The notes beneath the pieces are model-generated. The model did no database searches and was not told the origin of the DNA. It saw only the letters and a list, made by a program, of their open reading frames with translations. A stretch of 39,642 nucleotides of DNA from positions 1 through 39,642 of the forward strand of contig CAIXFN010000029.1 of NCBI GenBank assembly GCA_903918755.1. Direction: 5' to 3'. Position 1 is the stretch's first letter. Each line of letters opens with the position of its first letter. The stretch comes from an uncultured Pedosphaera sp. (GTDB lineage Bacteria > Verrucomicrobiota > Verrucomicrobiia > Limisphaerales > Pedosphaeraceae). This document shows, in pieces, positions 8,265-18,912 of the stretch. Made by a program: the position numbers and the translations under genes.

Positions 8265-10271
8265 TCACCAATTCTTGAAAATCCGGCTCCGGGTAGTGTT
8301 CTTGTTGGGAGGGGCCATTTTGAGGACTTCGTCGTCGCTCTTTTGGGCGTCCAATAGTTGCATGGCCTGTTGCGGGGTCATCTGACCCGCCGCCATCATG
8401 GCGTCTTCCTTGTCCGCCTCTTCCTTTTCCTTTTTCTTGGCCTCGGCCGCCTGCTGCGGCGTTTGCTGGCTCTGATCTTTGGGATCCTTCTTGTCCGCGG
8501 GCTTTTTCTGAGCTTGAGATTGCTTCTGCTCCTGCTGGTCCTGCTTTTGTTGCTCGGACTGCTGCTGATCCTGCTTTTGATCGCCGGATTTGGAGCCCTG
8601 CTTCTGATCCTGTTGACTCTTCTGCTGATCGTCCTTTTTGGATTCGTTCTCGGACTGGTTTTGCTGGTCCTGCTTCTGCTTGTCGTCCTTCTTGTCCTTG
8701 TCCTTTTTATCGTCCTTGGACTGCTGCTGCTGTTGCTGCTGCTTCTTTAACTCCTCCAACTGCTTCTTGACGAACGACTGGTTATATTTGGCGTCCTCAT
8801 CCTGGGGATTCAATTTAAGCGCACTGTCAAAACTTTGCACCGCCTGCTCCCAGGCTTTGATGCGCGGATCGGCCCCGGGCGCGCCGCCTGCCGGGCCGGC
8901 AGCGGCGGGGTTTTCCGCGGCCTGCTCGCCCATCCGATAAAAGGTGTTGCCCAGGTTGTAATAGGCCTGCTGCTGCAACTTCAAATCCGGGGCGCTCAGC
9001 GCCTGATTGAATTGATTCGTGGCCTCCGCCAACTTGCGGCTTTGGTAGGCTGCCGCACCCGCGTTGAAATGCAGCCGGGGATCGCTCTTTTCTTTCTGCA
9101 GCAACTTCTCGTAGTCCTTGAGCGAATCCTCAAACTTGCCGGCCTCGTATTCCCGGTAGGCCTTGTTGGAACCGGCCCACAGGGAGGTGACCGGCAACAC
9201 GAGGAGCAAAGCAATGGCTGCCGTCGCGGGCACTCCCGATGCCACCGTTGCGGGTTTCTTCACCCGGCGTGATTTTTGATCCGGCAAAAACATTTCCACC
9301 AGCAACAGTAGAATCGCCGCCACCAAAGGCCAGTGAAATCTTTCGTTAAAGCGCCGGAGTAGTTTCGAAGAATTGCTGGCTTTGGGCAGCGGCGCCAGCC
9401 CCTGCTCGTAAAGTGTGTCCATCGTCTTGGTCCCGCGCAGAGGCAGGTAAAATCCCCCCGCCACCTTGGCAATCTGCTGGAGCAGCGCCTCATTCAATTT
9501 GGACACCACCGGTTCACCTTGCTCGTCGCGGATGTATTCCACCCTTCCCCGCTCATCCCGCACGCGCAATTTCTCCCCCTCCGGGGAACCGATGCCCACG
9601 GTAAAAATATGCATTCCCTCCTTGGCCGCGGCTTCCGCCCGGGTCACCGCCTCCCCTTCATGATCCTCCCCATCCGTAAAAATCACCAGGACCTTATGAT
9701 TCTCCCCGGCATCCTTGAAAGCCTTGACGGCGGTGTCGATGACCTCCGCCAGCGCCGTCCCCCCCTGGGAAATGGTGTGCGTATCCAATCCGTCCACACT
9801 TTGACTGAACGCCGCGTCGTCCAGCGTCAGCGGGCATTCCAGATAAGCGTCCCCGGCGAACGCGATGAGACCCAACCGGTCCGACTTGGCCCGGTGCAAC
9901 AAATCCATCGCGGCCAGCTTCGCGCGCCGCAGGCGATTCGGTGGCGCATCCTCGGCCAGCATGCTGTTGGAGGTATCGATCGCGACCATGATATCCAGTC
10001 CCCGCTGCTTGACCTCCTCCCACACAAAACCCCATTGCGGCTGGGCCAGCGCCAGAATGATAAATAAGACCGCCCCCACCACCATTGCCATCCGCGCTTT
10101 TTGGCGCGCCGGGGAAACGCCCACCTTCAATTGGCTCAACAGTCGCGCGGTCACAAATTGCGCGATTAATTCCTGACGCCGCCGCCAGGCCCAGATGAAA
10201 AAGAACACCAGCGGCGTAATGATCAGTGGCAGCAGCCAAAGCATTTGCGGTTTGGCCAGTTGGAAGTTCAT
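8265..10271 (-). CDS. batB: BatB-BatC fusion: VWA domain plus TPR and Gln/Lys/Asp-rich tail
   Basis: A protein of 668 residues. The start is set by an ATGA overlap with batA (10268-10271); an ATG 15 bases further up is unlikely. Two N-terminal membrane helices (about 10-29, 62-77) precede a von Willebrand A domain with MIDAS DTSNS (99-103) and IFTDGEDHEGE. A third helix lies near residue 320 (WPLVAAILLLLVEMFL) and a fourth near 350-370. After these comes a periplasmic TPR region (YREYEAGKFEDSLKDYEKLL; AYYNLGNTFYRMGEQ; AVQSFDSALKLNPQDEDAKY). The tail, encoded by about 8400-8760, is Gln/Lys/Asp-rich low complexity. It ends in a BatC-like QAMQLLDAQKSDDEVL. BatB and BatC are usually separate proteins; here they are one chain. 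Bat proteins are linked to stress and oxygen tolerance and form membrane complexes, but the mechanism is unsettled. Confidence 0.9.
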   Translation of the reverse strand: MNFQLAKPQMLWLLPLIITPLVFFFIWAWRRRQELIAQFVTARLLSQLKVGVSPARQKARMAMVVGAVLFIILALAQPQWGFVWEEVKQRGLDIMVAIDTSNSMLAEDAPPNRLRRAKLAAMDLLHRAKSDRLGLIAFAGDAYLECPLTLDDAAFSQSVDGLDTHTISQGGTALAEVIDTAVKAFKDAGENHKVLVIFTDGEDHEGEAVTRAEAAAKEGMHIFTVGIGSPEGEKLRVRDERGRVEYIRDEQGEPVVSKLNEALLQQIAKVAGGFYLPLRGTKTMDTLYEQGLAPLPKASNSSKLLRRFNERFHWPLVAAILLLLVEMFLPDQKSRRVKKPATVASGVPATAAIALLLVLPVTSLWAGSNKAYREYEAGKFEDSLKDYEKLLQKEKSDPRLHFNAGAAAYQSRKLAEATNQFNQALSAPDLKLQQQAYYNLGNTFYRMGEQAAENPAAAGPAGGAPGADPRIKAWEQAVQSFDSALKLNPQDEDAKYNQSFVKKQLEELKKQQQQQQQSKDDKKDKDKKDDKQKQDQQNQSENESKKDDQQKSQQDQKQGSKSGDQKQDQQQSEQQKQDQQEQKQSQAQKKPADKKDPKDQSQQTPQQAAEAKKKEKEEADKEDAMMAAGQMTPQQAMQLLDAQKSDDEVLKMAPPNKNTTRSRIFKNW

Positions 10272-11278
10272 GGCAATTTCCTCCAAACGGTGTGGGTCAA
10301 AATCACCTCCAGCAACAGCAGGAACAGTCCAGGCAGAATCGCCCAGGAATAAAGCTCGTCGTAGTAGGTGTACTTTTTGACTTCCGCCTCGGTTTTTTCC
10401 AGTTTGTCGATGTCGGCGTAAATGTTCTGCAGGGTGGTGGTGCTGTCCGCCCGGTAGTACTTGCCCCCGGTCTTCTTGGCCATCGCGGTCAGGGTGTCTT
10501 CATCCACATCCACCGGCACCTGCTGATAAACCTTCTGCCCGGTGAACGGATTCGTCCCCACCGCCATGCGCGCCACGCCACGGGTGCCCACCCCGATGGT
10601 GTAAACTTTCACCCCCAGCGCCTCGGCGGCCTCGGCGGCCGTCATGGGCGGCACTTTCCCGGCATTGTTCTGTCCGTCGGTGATCAGAATCACGATCTTG
10701 CTCTTGGACTTCAATTCCCGCAGGCGGTTCAACGAAGTCGCCAGCGCGGAGCCGATGGCGGTCTGATTGCCATTGATCACTCCCAATTCCATCCGCTCCA
10801 GGTTTTGCAGCAGAAAATCGTGATCCAACGTGGGCGGAACGGCCACGTACGCCTGCGTGGCAAACACGACCAGGCCCAGGCGATCACTCGTCCGCCGGCC
10901 GATGAATCTCTTGAGCGTGTCCTTCGCAATGATGAACCGGGTGGCCTGCTGGCCGTTGAGCACAAATCCCTCGTCCTCCGAGGCCATGCTCCCGGACAAA
11001 TCCAGGGCCACCACGATGTCCACGCCGCTTTCCTTGACCTTTGCCTCGCTATGGATCAAGCGCGGCTGGGCCAGGGCCACGATGAAGAGGGACAGCACCA
11101 GCCAGCGCATTTTCGGCAGGATACTGCCGGCGCTCGAGCGTTGGATGCCGGTGATCCCTTTCACCAACTGCACCGAGGAATAAAGAAACGCCGGTTGCCG
11201 ACCGCGCTTGCCGCGCAGCCACGCCAGCAGCGGCACCAGCAACAGCAGGAACAGGATGTAGGGATGCGCGAAATTCAT
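10268..11278 (-). CDS. batA: BatA-like membrane-anchored VWA protein
   Basis: A protein of 336 residues. The first helix (AHPYILFLLLLVPLLAWLRG) and a second near 55-70 frame the short BatA N-terminal domain. A VWA domain follows with MIDAS DLSGS (93-97) and the matching ILITDGQNNAG strand. A C-terminal helix (WAILPGLFLLLLEVIL) closes the protein, so the VWA domain is expected in the periplasm. The start overlaps the upstream gene by 4 bases and the end overlaps batB-batC by 4 bases. It differs from the next protein by lacking TPRs and the low-complexity tail. Confidence 0.92.
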   Translation of the reverse strand: MNFAHPYILFLLLLVPLLAWLRGKRGRQPAFLYSSVQLVKGITGIQRSSAGSILPKMRWLVLSLFIVALAQPRLIHSEAKVKESGVDIVVALDLSGSMASEDEGFVLNGQQATRFIIAKDTLKRFIGRRTSDRLGLVVFATQAYVAVPPTLDHDFLLQNLERMELGVINGNQTAIGSALATSLNRLRELKSKSKIVILITDGQNNAGKVPPMTAAEAAEALGVKVYTIGVGTRGVARMAVGTNPFTGQKVYQQVPVDVDEDTLTAMAKKTGGKYYRADSTTTLQNIYADIDKLEKTEAEVKKYTYYDELYSWAILPGLFLLLLEVILTHTVWRKLP

Positions 11279-11859
11279 GCCGTGGGGGCCGAAGCGCCGG
11301 GCGCTCCCACCGGTTCCGGCTGGGGCTCGGTCTCGTCAATCAGCCGGGTCGCGGATTCATGCAAAATCTGCAATTCCTTGGGCCCCGGCTCATACCGCGC
11401 AAATTTGACCATGTCGCAGCCCGACAGAAATTCTCCCAGGCTGCCCTTCTGATCGATGGTCAAAAGCATGGTCGCCCGCAGTTCATGCAGAAACTCCTCC
11501 GTCGTGCGATCCGGGGCATGAAATTCAAAACGCTCCTCCAAATACACCCGGATGGTATCCGAAACCGCGATGCAAAACGGCCGGGGTTGACCGATGAGTT
11601 CCAAAGCCTCCGCCAGCTTCTTCCGCGCCCGCTCGTGCGGGGGAATGATGATCTCCGGCTTGGGCGTCGCTTTTTTCTTGCGCCAGTAGCGCCAGAGGAG
11701 CCACGCGGCTACCAGCACGACCAGCGTGGCCAACCCGATCCAAAACCAGAACCAACCGCTGGGAATTTCCACGGGCGGCTTCAGGGCGCGGATATCATTC
11801 GTGCCGAAGGGCGAGACGGGCGCTGCCGCTGCCTTGAGTGCTGGCTGGGTGTTGGTCAT
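11275..11859 (-). CDS. BatD-position single-pass membrane protein (DUF4381-like)
   Basis: A protein of 194 residues. A Pro-rich N-terminal segment with DIRALKPPVEIP is followed by one strong helix (about 41-61, WFWFWIGLATLVVLVAAWLL) and a basic stop-transfer WRYWRKKK. The soluble C-terminal part is helical, with RVYLEERF, TTEEFLHELR, and FLSGCDMVKFARYEPG. The last motif is characteristic of DUF4381-type and BatD C-terminal regions. It sits exactly where BatD-like genes lie, between DUF58 and batA, with ATGA overlaps on both sides. It lacks the large periplasmic repeats of full BatD. Function is unknown; complex assembly with the VWA proteins is inferred from context. Confidence 0.75.
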   Translation of the reverse strand: MTNTQPALKAAAAPVSPFGTNDIRALKPPVEIPSGWFWFWIGLATLVVLVAAWLLWRYWRKKKATPKPEIIIPPHERARKKLAEALELIGQPRPFCIAVSDTIRVYLEERFEFHAPDRTTEEFLHELRATMLLTIDQKGSLGEFLSGCDMVKFARYEPGPKELQILHESATRLIDETEPQPEPVGAPGASAPTA

Positions 11860-12815
11860 CCGTGCAAACGCCGTTTTTCCCGGGTTTCAAAAAATCTTCC
11901 CAAGGCCATACCATAGGGTTGGTCCGTGCGCACCTGGATGGAATCAATTTTGGCGGAGCGGAAAACCCGCAGCAACTCCGCCTGGGCCTTCAGCTGGCGT
12001 TCGGCGAACGCCGCGCGCTTCCGTGGATCCAGGGTGTTCACTTCCACCACCTCCCCGGTCTCGGCATCCTTCAACACCAATCGGCCGAGGGCCGGCAATT
12101 CCATCTCGTAACGGTCGGTGATCTGGAGCGCCACCACATCGTGCCGGCGATTCGCCTGGCGGAGCGCGGTCAGCGAGGCCTGGGCCAGCGACTGGGACAG
12201 CACGAAACCGGAACTCCGTCGCGGCATGGGCGTCCCCGGCGCCGGGGTCAGGTTCTGACCAAGGAAATCGGATACTACCACGGCGATGGCCCGGTGGGGC
12301 GTCACCCGCGTGAGAAATTCCAGCGCGAGATTCAAATTGGTGCCCCGGCGTTTGGGCTCGAAAAACAGAATTTCCCGGATCACGCGCAAAACGTGCCGCC
12401 GGCCCTTGCGCGGCGGAATGAATTTCTCCACTTCCTCGGTGAACAGGATCAGGCCCACCTTGTCATTGTTGCGGATGGCCGAGAACGCCAGCACGGAGGC
12501 GATTTCCGCGGCCAGTTCGCGCTTGGACTGTTCAAAGGAACCGAACAAGCCCGACCCGCTCAAATCGACCAGGAGCATCAGCGTCAGTTCGCGCTCTTCC
12601 ACGAATTTCTTGACGAACGGATGATTCATCCGCGCCGTCACATTCCAATCAATGGAGCGCACCTCGTCCCCGGGCTGGTATTCGCGGACTTCCTCGAAAT
12701 TCATCCCCTGCCCCTTGAAGACGCTATGGTACTGGCCCGCCAGCGACTCGCTCACCAACCGTTTGGTGCGAATCTCGATCTGGCGAATTTTCTTGAGGAT
12801 TTCGCGGGGAATCAT
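11856..12815 (-). CDS. DUF58 domain protein
   Basis: A protein of 319 residues with no membrane segment. The family signature is clear: FEEVREYQPGDEVRSIDWNV, then TARMNHPFVKKFVEERE and a VWA-like strand LLVDLSGSG carrying a DxSxS motif. DUF58 proteins almost always follow a MoxR ATPase and are thought to be the cytoplasmic VWA partner on which MoxR acts. Here the gene starts 6 bases after moxR and overlaps the next gene by 4 bases. An alternative name is BatA-associated VWA protein; a biochemical activity is not known. Confidence 0.92.
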   Translation of the reverse strand: MIPREILKKIRQIEIRTKRLVSESLAGQYHSVFKGQGMNFEEVREYQPGDEVRSIDWNVTARMNHPFVKKFVEERELTLMLLVDLSGSGLFGSFEQSKRELAAEIASVLAFSAIRNNDKVGLILFTEEVEKFIPPRKGRRHVLRVIREILFFEPKRRGTNLNLALEFLTRVTPHRAIAVVVSDFLGQNLTPAPGTPMPRRSSGFVLSQSLAQASLTALRQANRRHDVVALQITDRYEMELPALGRLVLKDAETGEVVEVNTLDPRKRAAFAERQLKAQAELLRVFRSAKIDSIQVRTDQPYGMALGRFFETREKRRLHG

Positions 12816-12821
12816 GCGGGC

Positions 12822-13811
12822 TTACGGCACCGGCAGTTCATCAAAAATCTTCTTGATGATGGTCTCGCTGGTCTTGTCCTCCGCCTCCGCCTCGTAGGTG
12901 ATCGCCACGCGGTGACGCAAGACATCCATGCCGATCGTCTTCACATCCTGGGGCGTCACATAACCACGGCCTTTCAGGAAGGCGTAAGCCTTGGCGGCGA
13001 GCGTCAAAGCGATGGTGGCGCGGGGCGAGGCGCCCAGCTGGATGAAATCCTTCAATTGAATCTTGTACGCCTCCGGATCTCGCGTCGCGCAAACGATATC
13101 AACGATGTAATCCTTGACCTTGTCGTCCACGTAAATGTCGTTGATGACCCGCCGGGCCGCCAGGATCTGCTCGGGCGTGACCACGGAGGTGGCTTTCGGC
13201 AAATCGAGCGTATGCGCCATCAAATCCAAAATCTGCCGCTCTTCGGCCCGCGTCGGATACCCGATCTTGAGCTTGAGCATGAAGCGGTCCACTTGCGCCT
13301 CGGGCAGCGGGTAGGTCCCTTCCTGCTCGATGGGGTTTTGGGTGGCCAGCACCAGGAAAGGCTCCTCCAGCTTGAACGTCTGGTCGCCAATCGTGACCTG
13401 CTTTTCCTGCATCGCCTCCAGCAGGGCGCTTTGCACCTTGGCCGGCGCGCGATTGATTTCGTCCGCCAGCACGAGGTTGGCAAAAATGGGACCGCGGCGC
13501 GTGGTGAAACCGCCGGATTGCGGATTATAAATCTGCGTGCCGATGACATCGGCGGGGAGCATGTCCGGCGTGAATTGCAGCCGGGAAAACCGCACGCTCA
13601 GGCAGGAGGAAAGCGTCTTGACCGAAAGCGTTTTGGCCAACCCCGGCACGCCCTCCAGCAGGACGTGGCCATTCGCCAACAAGCCGATGACGAGGCGTTC
13701 CACCAGGTAATTCTGGCCGACGACGACCTTGCCGATCTCATTGAACAGTGGCCGCACGAAAGCGCTGGACTCCTGCACCGCCGCGTTGATCGCGTTGATT
13801 CCTGTATTCAT
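12822..13811 (-). CDS. moxR: MoxR-family AAA+ ATPase
   Basis: A protein of 329 residues. Walker A is GVPGLAKT (54-61), the form typical of MoxR rather than other AAA+ proteins. Walker B is in LVLADEINRAPAKVQSALLE, sensor 1 in LVLATQNPIEQEGTYPLPEA, and the RFMLKLKIGYP segment follows. It is the first gene of the five-gene moxR-bat unit and probably acts as a chaperone that remodels the VWA proteins encoded downstream. No Shine-Dalgarno sequence is seen before the ATG, and no convincing promoter could be assigned in the 171 bases up to thiC. Confidence 0.95.
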   Translation of the reverse strand: MNTGINAINAAVQESSAFVRPLFNEIGKVVVGQNYLVERLVIGLLANGHVLLEGVPGLAKTLSVKTLSSCLSVRFSRLQFTPDMLPADVIGTQIYNPQSGGFTTRRGPIFANLVLADEINRAPAKVQSALLEAMQEKQVTIGDQTFKLEEPFLVLATQNPIEQEGTYPLPEAQVDRFMLKLKIGYPTRAEERQILDLMAHTLDLPKATSVVTPEQILAARRVINDIYVDDKVKDYIVDIVCATRDPEAYKIQLKDFIQLGASPRATIALTLAAKAYAFLKGRGYVTPQDVKTIGMDVLRHRVAITYEAEAEDKTSETIIKKIFDELPVP

Positions 13812-13925
13812 CGTAATATTTCAACAATTCTTACTGACCCATGGACAAAAAACTAGGAAATCCGTTCGAGATTTTTGGTGGGAATTTTTTCCGCCCGGCG
13901 CAGACGCAGTCCGGACCGTCTTTCC

Positions 13926-13951
13926 GGGAACCGGCATTTCTCCGGTTTCCC
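13926..13951 (-). terminator. hairpin downstream of thiC
   Basis: GGGAACCGG (13926-13934) pairs with CCGGTTTCCC (13942-13951), giving a 9-bp stem with one bulged base and a 7-base loop. It lies 32 bases beyond the thiC stop, between thiC and moxR. No U-tract follows on the minus strand, so it is either a Rho-assisted end or a 3'-stabilising structure. The rest of the 13812-13982 gap shows nothing else. Confidence 0.4.
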
Positions 13952-13982
13952 GTTATCGTTCAACCCGGCGTCGGGCTCTGGC

Positions 13983-15935
<1,953 letters not shown>

Positions 15936-15974
15936 TCATCGAATTTTAAAGGAACCTCCCCGGAGCCGGCACAC

Positions 15975-16085
15975 TTCCAGCATCCCTTCGCCAGCATTAC
16001 CTGGAGCAGGTTCCAAGGGTCAGCCGCGCTCCCGCGCGACACTCTCAGCCATTCGTCCGCCAAGCGGAACTGGACGGCTCCCCGT
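15975..16085 (-). ncRNA. TPP riboswitch (THI box) controlling thiC
   Basis: Read on the minus strand, this holds the conserved THI-box elements in order. There is a P3 stem closing on GGCTGAGAGT (16050-16041), then an extra hairpin CGCGC-GGGA-GCGCG, then GACCC. Next come GGAACCTGCTCCAGGTAATG and CTGGCGAAGGGATGC. These match the pyrimidine-sensing CUGAGA and pyrophosphate-sensing ACCUG...GGUAAUGC...GCGAAGGGA parts. A GGAGCCG/CGGCTCC pair flanks the core. It lies 64 bases before the thiC ATG. No obvious terminator stem with T-run separates it from the gene, but a GGGGAGG lies just after it (15950-15960 region), so translational or Rho-based control is likelier. Edges are approximate. Confidence 0.93.
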
Positions 16086-16100
16086 CAATCGACAAATCGA

Positions 16101-16129
16101 AACCTACCCCCCGGCCTCCCGGGCGTCAA
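16101..16129 (-). promoter_or_regulatory. thiC promoter
   Basis: On the minus strand TTGACG (16124-16129), 17 bases, then TAGGTT (16101-16106). The predicted start near 16094 places the riboswitch at the 5' end of the transcript, as expected. Confidence 0.6.
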
Positions 16130-16157
16130 GCATCCGAAAACGCCAAATACCCCGGTT

Positions 16158-16186
16158 TTGACATTCCGCGACCGGCTCTTTATTGT
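16158..16186 (+). promoter_or_regulatory. promoter of the HIT-phoH-ybeY-DUF502-recO operon
   Basis: TTGACA (16158-16163) is a perfect -35. After 17 bases comes TATTGT (16181-16186), matching four of six -10 positions. The -10 box ends 7 bases before the ATG at 16194, so the first base of the RNA should be at or next to that ATG. The promoter lies back to back with the thiC promoter. Confidence 0.65.
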
Positions 16187-16193
16187 CTCCACC

Positions 16194-16691
16194 ATGGAAT
16201 CACTGTCCGCCCCGTGGCGAATCCAATATATTCTCGCGCCGAAACCGGCCGCCTCCGCCGAGGCGGATGGCTCGATTTTTGCGCAGATCGCCCGGTCCTC
16301 GGAGGACGAGGCCAATTACGTCATCGCGCGGGACCGCACCTGCTTCGCCGTGCTCAACCGCTACCCCTACAACGGCGGTCATTTGATGGTGGTGCCCTAC
16401 AAGCAAACCCCCGATTTGCATGGTTTGACCGAGGACGAAATGGGCGACCTCATGAAACTACTCCGCCGCTGCCAGGCCGCGCTCACCACCGTCATGAAGC
16501 CCGACGGTTTCAACATCGGCATCAACGTCGGCCGCGCCGCTGGTGCGGGGATTGAACAGCATTTGCACATCCATATCGTTCCCCGCTGGTCGGGCGATAC
16601 GAACTTCATGCCCGTCCTTGCCAACACCGCCGTCCTGCCCGAAGCCCTGGCCGATGTGGCCGCCAAGTTGCGCGCCGCGCTTACTCTCTGA
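16194..16691 (+). CDS. HIT-family nucleotide hydrolase/transferase
   Basis: A protein of 165 residues. The histidine triad is His123-x-His125-x-His127 in EQHLHIHIVPRW, preceded by the usual FNIGINVGRAAGAGI strand-turn. The middle carries LNRYPYNGGHLMVVPYKQ, the HIT core seen in Ap4A-phosphorylase/adenylyltransferase-like members. The N-terminal extension ESLSAPWRIQYI is also typical of that branch. It likely acts on adenine dinucleotides or nucleoside phosphoramidates in the cytoplasm; the exact substrate is not readable. The ATG at 16194 is chosen over 16158 because the -35 box overlaps 16158. It starts a five-gene operon and lies 47 bases before phoH. Confidence 0.92.
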   Translation: MESLSAPWRIQYILAPKPAASAEADGSIFAQIARSSEDEANYVIARDRTCFAVLNRYPYNGGHLMVVPYKQTPDLHGLTEDEMGDLMKLLRRCQAALTTVMKPDGFNIGINVGRAAGAGIEQHLHIHIVPRWSGDTNFMPVLANTAVLPEALADVAAKLRAALTL

Positions 16692-16738
16692 TCCGTTCGT
16701 TCTTCACGCCCCAACCACCTTTCCAATCCACTTTTCCC

Positions 16739-17681
<943 letters not shown>

Positions 17682-17698
<17 letters not shown>

Positions 17699-18227
17699 GC
17701 CTCCGGGACGGCGGCCACTACAATCCGCGCCGACTCCCGTCGTCACCCACGATTTCCGCTTGTTCAACCGCCAACGCACCCGGCGCGTGGACACCCGTTT
17801 GCTGAGCCAGGTAATGCAGGGCTTGCTCGCCCGGATGCTGCCGGCCACAGATGTGGACCTGACCGCGCATTTGGTCGGCCCCCCGGAAATGGCCCAACTG
17901 AACCACGACCATGTCGGCCACGAAGGCTCAACGGATGTCATCACCCTCGATTATGGCGTCGGGACTGATCCGGGCCAGGCGGTTGTCGGTGAAGTCTTCC
18001 TCTGCGTGGCGGATGCGCTGGAGCAAGCCGGGCGGTTCGGCACCCGCTGGCAATCGGAGCTTACCCGTTACCTGGTGCACGCCCTCTTGCACCTCCGGGG
18101 CTACGACGACCTGAGCGCCGCCCCGCGGCGGCGGATGAAAGCCGCCGAAAACCGGTGGCTGGCGCGGCTCGAGCGTGACTTTGACTTGAGGAAAATCGCC
18201 CGCCCGACTAAGCTGGCGCGTGAATAA
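17682..18227 (+). CDS. ybeY: YbeY endoribonuclease / rRNA maturation factor
   Basis: A protein of 181 residues from the GTG at 17682, which has AGGA five bases upstream. An ATG at 17670 in the same frame is the alternative and lacks a ribosome site. The family core is present: LNHDHVGHEGSTDVITLDYG, GEVFLCVADALEQA and the metal motif HALLHLRGYDD. The ligand positions are His133, His137 and Asp143, where E. coli has a third His. Asp at this place occurs in other lineages (for example Bacteroidetes GYKD forms), so the enzyme is probably active. The basic N-terminus KPAKPPGRRP is longer than usual. It overlaps phoH by 17 bases and the DUF502 gene by 8 bases. Confidence 0.93.
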
Positions 18228-18912
18228 AGATCATTTTACACGCTGGCAGGCCAACTTCTTTACCGGCCTGGCCATTGTGCTGCCCGCGATCGTGTCGATT
18301 GCGGTGATCTTCTGGCTTTTCTTCACGCTGTCGAACATCACCGACACGTTGCTGATCTTCATCCCCAAGGCCATCACCCACAAACCCACCGCGGCGGGCG
18401 GTCCGGGGACCGGCCCGATGTATTGGTATTGGAGCGCCGCCGCCCTGGTCGTGGCCGCCCTGCTCACCTCGGTGGTGGGGTTGCTGGCCCGTAATTACCT
18501 CGGCAAGAAACTGATCCAGTGGGTGGACCTGTCCCTGCTCCGGGTGCCGCTCCTCAACAAGGTCTATGGCGCCATCAAACAGGTGAACGAAGCCTTCACT
18601 TCGGGCGGCAACGGTTCCTTTAAAACCGTTGTGATGGTCGAGTACCCCCGGGAAAACATGTATACCCTTGGCTTCCTCACTAGCGAAGCCCCGGACGACC
18701 TCGTTAGCAAGCAGGGCGAGCGGATGGTGTGCGTCTTTGTCCCCACCACGCCCAACCCCACGGGCGGATTCCTGTTGATGGTCACCGAAAACCAGATCCG
18801 CAAACTCGACATGTCCGTGGCGGACGGCATCAAATTCATCATCAGCCTCGGCTCCATCTCGCCGGACTCCCCGCCGCCCCCCGGCGGCCATCTGCCTCTG
18901 CCGCGCGCATGA
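18220..18912 (+). CDS. DUF502 membrane protein
   Basis: A protein of 230 residues starting with GTG (18220), overlapping the end of ybeY. The DUF502 (COG2928) pattern is evident. A first helix (about 13-38, FFTGLAIVLPAIVSIAVIFW) and a second (about 70-92, WSAAALVVAALLTSVVGLLA) are followed by NYLGKKLIQWVDLSLLRVPL and LNKVYGAIKQVNEAF. The soluble domain has VVMVEYPRENMYTLGFLT and VFVPTTPNPTGGFLLMV. The family is widespread and its role is unknown. It overlaps recO by 4 bases (ATGA). Confidence 0.93.
   Translation: MNKDHFTRWQANFFTGLAIVLPAIVSIAVIFWLFFTLSNITDTLLIFIPKAITHKPTAAGGPGTGPMYWYWSAAALVVAALLTSVVGLLARNYLGKKLIQWVDLSLLRVPLLNKVYGAIKQVNEAFTSGGNGSFKTVVMVEYPRENMYTLGFLTSEAPDDLVSKQGERMVCVFVPTTPNPTGGFLLMVTENQIRKLDMSVADGIKFIISLGSISPDSPPPPGGHLPLPRA

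Noticed and set aside
8500-8760. Trinucleotide-like CTG/TTG microsatellite
   Set aside because: It is the coding sequence of the Gln-rich tail of the BatB-BatC protein, in frame and without disruption.
11838-13856. 672-aa open frame on the plus strand opposite the DUF58 and moxR genes
   Set aside because: It is antisense to two well-recognised genes, His/Arg-rich and without family features; high-GC third positions keep it open.
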